Positions 43,501 to 46,833 of a stretch of 46,833 nucleotides of DNA are shown in pieces; the stretch's first letter is position 1, and the number at the start of each line of letters is the position of its first letter. The DNA lies in assembly GCA_902774245.1 (NCBI GenBank), contig CACYHQ010000021.1:1-46833 (forward strand), written 5' to 3'. Origin of the DNA: an uncultured bacterium. GTDB taxonomy: Bacteria > Verrucomicrobiota > Lentisphaeria > Victivallales > UBA1829. The translations under genes were made by a program, and so were the position numbers. A model generated the notes under the pieces. The model was not told where the DNA came from, searched no databases, and saw nothing but the letters and a program-made list of their open reading frames with translations.

Positions 43501-46500
43501 AAGTATTACCGTATCGTGGTCTCGCTCGATCTGAGCAATCCGAACGAGCCGTGCATGACCGGCGTCATGCAGGATATCACGGAACTCACGCAGAGCATGC
43601 TGAAACTGAAGGACACGCAGGCTATGTGGGACGCCGCGATCAACGCCATGCCGATCATGTTCACGGTGAAGGATCTCGACAATGACTGCCGCTATCTGCT
43701 CTGCAACAACGCGTTCTCTGACATCTTCAACTGTACTCCGGACGAGATCACGGGCAAGACCGATCCTGAACTCTTCTACAATGACGGGAACCTGGATTTC
43801 TCAAAACGCCTGAACAATATGGCTCTGTCTCTGGATGTGAACGAAACGAGAGAGTTCGAGGAAGATCTTCCTGTTTCGGACGGGCGTCTCCGTTCGATCA
43901 GGACTGTCATCCGCGTGATTCAGGACACCGGCGGACGCCGGATTCTGCTCGCCGCGTCCACCGACATTTCCGAAATGGTCAATGCGAAGCGCGCGGCGGA
44001 AGAAAACGCCGACCGCTTCCTCCTCACGCTCCGATCCATCGGCGACGGCATCATCACGACGGATGCAAAGGGCAATGTCACGATGATCAACCCGAACGCC
44101 GAGACTTTGCTCGGCTGCAAACAGACCGACGTGCTCGGAAAACCTCATACCGATTTCTTCCGCATCGTCCACGAGCAGACCGGGAAAACGGTCGTTTCGC
44201 CGCTTACGAAGGCCCTGCGGTCCGGCGAAGTCGCCAACGGCGCGGACCTGACCGACCTGATCTCCGCTTCGGGAGAACGCTATCACATCGCATCCAACGC
44301 CGCACCGATCCACACGCGGTCCGGCGAGATCACGGGCGCCATTCTGGTGTTCCGGGACGTCACGGACGAACGGAACAAACGCGAAGAACTCCGTCGTGCC
44401 ATGACCAGTCTGGAAAACGCTTCCGGCATGGCGCGTCTGGCGTCGTTCCGCTACGAGATCAAGACCCGCAAACGCTCCGGTTCCAGCCTGCTCTATTCGC
44501 TCTGGCCGAACGACGAAAACGGCGAACCGATCCGGTTTGAGGACTGGGTGTATCCCGATGATATTCCGATTTTCTCCCGCGAGCTGGAGAAAATGGAAAA
44601 AATGGAAAAACCGGGCGAGACCGCCACGTTCTCGTTCCGTATCGGCCAGACATCCAGCCTGCGCTACATCCGCGCGCTGGTCTCGCTCGACCTGAGCAAT
44701 CCGGACGAACCGGCGGTGGCCGGCATCCTGCAGGATGTCACCGAACTGACCCAGAGCATGCTGAAACTGAAGGACACCCAGGCTCTGTGGGACGCCGCGA
44801 TCAACGCCATCCCGATCATGTTCACGGTGAAGGAAGTCGATCAGGACTACCGCTATCTGCTCTGCAACAACGCGTTCGCGAACATTTTCAACCGTACCCC
44901 GAACGATATCATCGGCAAGACCGATCAGGAACTGTTCGAGAACAAGGATATCCTGGATTTCGCCAGACGCATGAACAACCCGAACCAGCCGGTGAACGAC
45001 ACGGTGGATTTCGAGGAAGAGCTTCCTGTCGGAAACGGACACCTCCGGTTCATCAAGACCGTTACGCGCGTGATTCAGGACGCCAGCGGACGCAAGCTCC
45101 TGCTCGCGGCGTCCAGCGACGTCACCGACATGCAGAAGCTGCTCACCATCGAGCGCATCAACACGGAAATGCTGTCCCGCTTCAACCGTGAACAGGAGTT
45201 TGACAGCGTTCTGGACGGCATTGCCGAAGTCCTCCGCAAGGAACTTGGCTGCGCCCGCATCGTGGTCGTGCACAAGGAAAAGAACAGTTTCATCGTCTAC
45301 CGCCAGTGGCAGTACGACGGCCTGAACCCGATCAAGGCCGAACGGGCCGGGATCATCCTCAACATGTTCGACTGGGAAAAACGCGTCAGGAAGTCGCCCC
45401 TCGGATCCATCATCCGCATCGACGGCATCCAGAACGTTGCGGATGCCAGCGGTTTGACGCTGGACACGGGGGCACGTGCGCTCGAATACTCCTTGATCTC
45501 CGTTCCGCTTTATGAAAAGAACAAGCTGTCCGGCGGCGTTTTCCTGTCGTTCCTTAAGGACCGCAGTGACTTCACCGACCTCGACGAAGCCATCCTGACC
45601 AGCTGCGGCAACATCGTGGCGCTCGCCAGACAGCGCGAACGCAGCCAGCAGGCCATCCGCCAGGCGATGCTCGAAAACCAGCTGATCCTCGACAACATCG
45701 ACATCCCGATCTGGCTGTTCAACACTGAAAACGTGCTCATCCGCACGAACACCGCCGTCTCCCGGGTCGCCCGCCGTCCGGGCGAGAGCATCAGTCCCGA
45801 TGAAAATGACCGCATCTTCCGCGATTTCGCGGCCAACCTCAAGACGCCCGACGTCAGCATCGACGCCCCGGTCCGCCGTTCCTCGCGCCTCCAGGGCACC
45901 ACGTACCTCGGCCAGGATTACATCGTCGTGAACGACGCCGTCCGCGACGACAAGGGCGACACGCTGTACAACATGGTGTACGCCGTGGACGTGACCACCA
46001 TGAACCAGCTCATCCAGAACCAGAAGTTCGGCAACGAGCTGCTCGAGGAAGTCATCAGCGAGGACGATTTCGACACATGCATCCGGCGCACGCTCGAAAA
46101 TGTCTGCAGGCTCCTCGGCGCAAGCCGCGGCTGTCTGCTCGAACACGTCGAGGACGGCACGAAAACGCGCTGCATCGCCGAATACATCGATCCTGACAAT
46201 CCGTACGCGGCAATCAAAATGTATGACCGCACGCTCGACCGTGTCCGCGGCATCCTGGAGAACACGGACGACAAACGCACATTCGTCTGCAGCGACGTCC
46301 AGACCATCAACTGGTCGCGCATCGTGCCGGAATGGGGGCAGGCGGCCCAGGCGATCGACCTCCGTTCGATCTTCCTCTCGAACATCCTCCTGGACGGCAA
46401 AATCTGGGGAACCCTCGGATTCAACTACGAGGGCGTCAGCCATAAGTTCACCGAAAACGACGTCGGGATCCTGCGCTCCATGGCGCACATGATCGAGCTG

Positions 46501-46833
46501 GTCCTCTCCAGAAAACGCGCCAAGTCCATTATCATGGACGCACTTTCCCGCGCCCAGGCGGCGGACAAGGCGAAGAGCTTCTTCATCGCCAGCGTCAGCC
46601 ACGAGATCCGCACGCCGCTGAACTCTGTCATCGGGTTCGCCGAACTTCTTCGCGAGGGCGGCGTCTCCCAGAAACAGGAGAAGGAATACCTCGACGCGAT
46701 TTCCTCCTCGGCGAACGCCCTGCTCATGCTCATCAACGACGTGCTCGACCTCTCCAAGCTCGAGGCGAACCAGATGCAGATCATCACGGCGTACACCGAC
46801 TTCAACGCGCTCTGCCGCGAGGTCCTGCTCATC
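40525..46833 (+). CDS. Giant PAS/GAF sensor histidine kinase, 3' part cut by window edge
   Basis: The frame is open from ATG at 40525 (GAGGA ten bases upstream) to the window end, giving 2103 codons. A signal segment (RYLTVFLFFFSIFAFSQ) precedes an extracytoplasmic ABC-substrate-binding-like domain (about 38-345, VKTILLLTSYPVADV, VVTLNHEAADVIM). One membrane helix follows (about 358-376). The cytoplasmic part has about nine PAS domains, a GAF domain (about 1545-1715), another PAS (about 1720-1830), a second GAF (about 1835-1995) and a HisKA domain with H2026 in SVSHEIRTPLNSVIGFAELL. The window stops in the dimerisation region, so the ATPase and any receiver domains lie outside. Ligand and partner are unknown. 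Several PAS domains are duplicated copies of each other. Confidence 0.92.
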   Translation, partial: MRQMRNLLARYLTVFLFFFSIFAFSQTPEPTSDDPDAPRPFQNNVKTILLLTSYPVADVVTSNFFDSFRKSIRELNLPIDCHVVELNATHKGNEDRVESTFARLEKSLNAGLYSIVVTLNHEAADVIMRNYDRFPRTLPVLFAGLGRMPVDLKRQYPNSTGIGIADDTLGTLELGLKLFPEAQNLALVTDETTISEETRNEILSNCKLHFPQLDYTWINSLMPKQEIQSTLATLSPESLILFFPTHDYANGHNETVTAFVRNIGFDERFPCLVLDDTLFGNGAVAGCVIETDKLGREAARMTAQILNAGSAQRVPLKDITPVRTVDYAKFNTYRDFSGRIPLGSKVINKPDTMWTRHWQTFVTIFVMGLVLGVLQIIYLNWMRRRLRTSRNMLYSLPGRVLVLNRAEVILFASWIRENQREKTPKKLDQLIGIDYPKLARAIHEVFQSGKQMTIEYNYEDVHRAISFAPLEHAIFGQDAVICFSLDNTELQQARRQAERYSAQLKKTTRMWDILINFLPIHIFAKDIDNDFRYVFNNRTRCKFYGVGENELNDKTDFDFLPQEIAEQRRRDDEEFVKNPEGQMEANVDVTSWDGSVQHLRSIQRIFTDEDGTRLLLGTAINITELEEARIQMQQLNSQLQELLQQHSILLDNMPSFVMTKDVDDDFRIITCNDACLKFLNQPLQAVTGKTDHEVLFNSEDADAVHADDLHAVEVLERRPEYHSTGRLRDRNGRTRIGNYYRKLIRTSDNHRILFTLFHDVTDIENAKREAEETADRFLLTLRSIGDGIITTDAHGIVTLINPNAEKLLGCDQTEILGRPHTDFFRIVHEQTGKPLTSPLTEALRSGKVTVGTDLTDLVSASGRRYHIDANAAPIHARSGEITGAILVFRDVTEERDKREELRVTMASLETASKIARLGSFHYEINTLKRTGSSLIRELWPEDENGNPLLVDDWLYPEDVPLFKSKIDEMLSSGKEGETYSFSFRVGKDASKLKYYRIVVSLDLSNPNEPCMTGVMQDITELTQSMLKLKDTQAMWDAAINAMPIMFTVKDLDNDCRYLLCNNAFSDIFNCTPDEITGKTDPELFYNDGNLDFSKRLNNMALSLDVNETREFEEDLPVSDGRLRSIRTVIRVIQDTGGRRILLAASTDISEMVNAKRAAEENADRFLLTLRSIGDGIITTDAKGNVTMINPNAETLLGCKQTDVLGKPHTDFFRIVHEQTGKTVVSPLTKALRSGEVANGADLTDLISASGERYHIASNAAPIHTRSGEITGAILVFRDVTDERNKREELRRAMTSLENASGMARLASFRYEIKTRKRSGSSLLYSLWPNDENGEPIRFEDWVYPDDIPIFSRELEKMEKMEKPGETATFSFRIGQTSSLRYIRALVSLDLSNPDEPAVAGILQDVTELTQSMLKLKDTQALWDAAINAIPIMFTVKEVDQDYRYLLCNNAFANIFNRTPNDIIGKTDQELFENKDILDFARRMNNPNQPVNDTVDFEEELPVGNGHLRFIKTVTRVIQDASGRKLLLAASSDVTDMQKLLTIERINTEMLSRFNREQEFDSVLDGIAEVLRKELGCARIVVVHKEKNSFIVYRQWQYDGLNPIKAERAGIILNMFDWEKRVRKSPLGSIIRIDGIQNVADASGLTLDTGARALEYSLISVPLYEKNKLSGGVFLSFLKDRSDFTDLDEAILTSCGNIVALARQRERSQQAIRQAMLENQLILDNIDIPIWLFNTENVLIRTNTAVSRVARRPGESISPDENDRIFRDFAANLKTPDVSIDAPVRRSSRLQGTTYLGQDYIVVNDAVRDDKGDTLYNMVYAVDVTTMNQLIQNQKFGNELLEEVISEDDFDTCIRRTLENVCRLLGASRGCLLEHVEDGTKTRCIAEYIDPDNPYAAIKMYDRTLDRVRGILENTDDKRTFVCSDVQTINWSRIVPEWGQAAQAIDLRSIFLSNILLDGKIWGTLGFNYEGVSHKFTENDVGILRSMAHMIELVLSRKRAKSIIMDALSRAQAADKAKSFFIASVSHEIRTPLNSVIGFAELLREGGVSQKQEKEYLDAISSSANALLMLINDVLDLSKLEANQMQIITAYTDFNALCREVLLI
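42820..43983 (+). repeat. Three-PAS module, copy 1
   Basis: A 1164-base unit encoding AKREAEETADRFLLTLRSIG, then a second PAS (ARLGSFHYEI), then a third (DAAINAMPIMFTVKDLDNDC). It is directly repeated downstream in the same gene. Confidence 0.85.
43984..45135 (+). repeat. Three-PAS module, copy 2
   Basis: It encodes AKRAAEENADRFLLTLRSIG, ARLASFRYEI and DAAINAIPIMFTVKEVDQDY in the same order as copy 1. Long runs are near-identical at DNA level, for example gggacgccgcgatcaacgcc in both. Copy 2 is about four codons shorter. Confidence 0.85.

Noticed and set aside
43801..46602. Minus-strand 933-codon open frame
   Set aside because: It is antisense to the PAS/GAF kinase and mirrors its internal duplication, as expected for a shadow.
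1..46833. Prophage, IS element, tRNA gene or CRISPR locus
   Set aside because: No transposase, integrase or phage structural gene, no cloverleaf, and no regular repeat-spacer array was recognised on either strand.

Overview
This is a GC-rich (roughly 60 %) bacterial chromosomal segment with dense, operon-structured genes and no phage, IS or CRISPR signature. The mix of gene families suggests the PVC superphylum, most likely Lentisphaerota (Victivallis-like): an AIDA-type repeat protein ending in an FG-GAP-like calcium loop, a McsA/McsB pair, GTP-dependent PEP carboxykinase, Rex, and very large PAS-rich sensor kinases. The taxon is an inference from gene content only. Sigma-70-type promoters (TTGAnn, 16-17 bp, TAtAnT) are easy to read throughout.

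Layout. (1) 1-9370, minus strand: a cell-surface polysaccharide export/assembly operon (ABC-2 permease, Wzt-type ATPase, a 1283-residue methyltransferase-GT2-GT4 fusion, a rhamnosyltransferase-like GT2), followed by a separately promoted repeat-rich surface protein that leaves the window at its left edge. (2) 9388-12796: YbdG-type mechanosensitive channel (minus), then rpsD and rex (plus). (3) 12865-15960, minus strand: the RNase P RNA gene, with an unusually small specificity domain, directly followed by a GT4, rdgB and a secreted protein. (4) 16097-19917, plus: mcsA, an mcsB whose nucleotide-binding and catalytic residues look lost, and a histidine kinase with a VUT-like membrane domain. (5) 20007-21265: a YwnA/YwnB-like pair (Rrf2 regulator and NAD(P)-binding protein) with two copies of a shared palindromic operator. 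(6) 21344-28123: purD, a DUF4380-like protein, an AT-rich secreted protein that looks foreign, guaB, a small membrane protein and pdxB. (7) 28190-33569: one operon with an atypical thioredoxin (CVYC), a TilS-Nudix fusion, an ECF sigma factor, a zinc anti-sigma factor with three 30-residue repeats, and a secreted Gly/Phe-rich protein. (8) 33587-40240: phosphohexomutase (minus), pckG, pepF, and a DUF362-ferredoxin protein (minus). (9) 40525 to the right edge: a giant hybrid-type sensor kinase (over 2100 residues) with about ten PAS and two GAF domains, including a recent 1.16 kb internal duplication.

The most promising items for new biology are the degenerate McsB beside a normal-looking McsA, the ECF sigma/anti-sigma/FG-rich secreted protein operon coupled to tilS-nudix, the reduced RNase P RNA, and the Rrf2 operator pair. 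Many long antisense frames in this GC-rich DNA are shadows of the genes listed and were left out.
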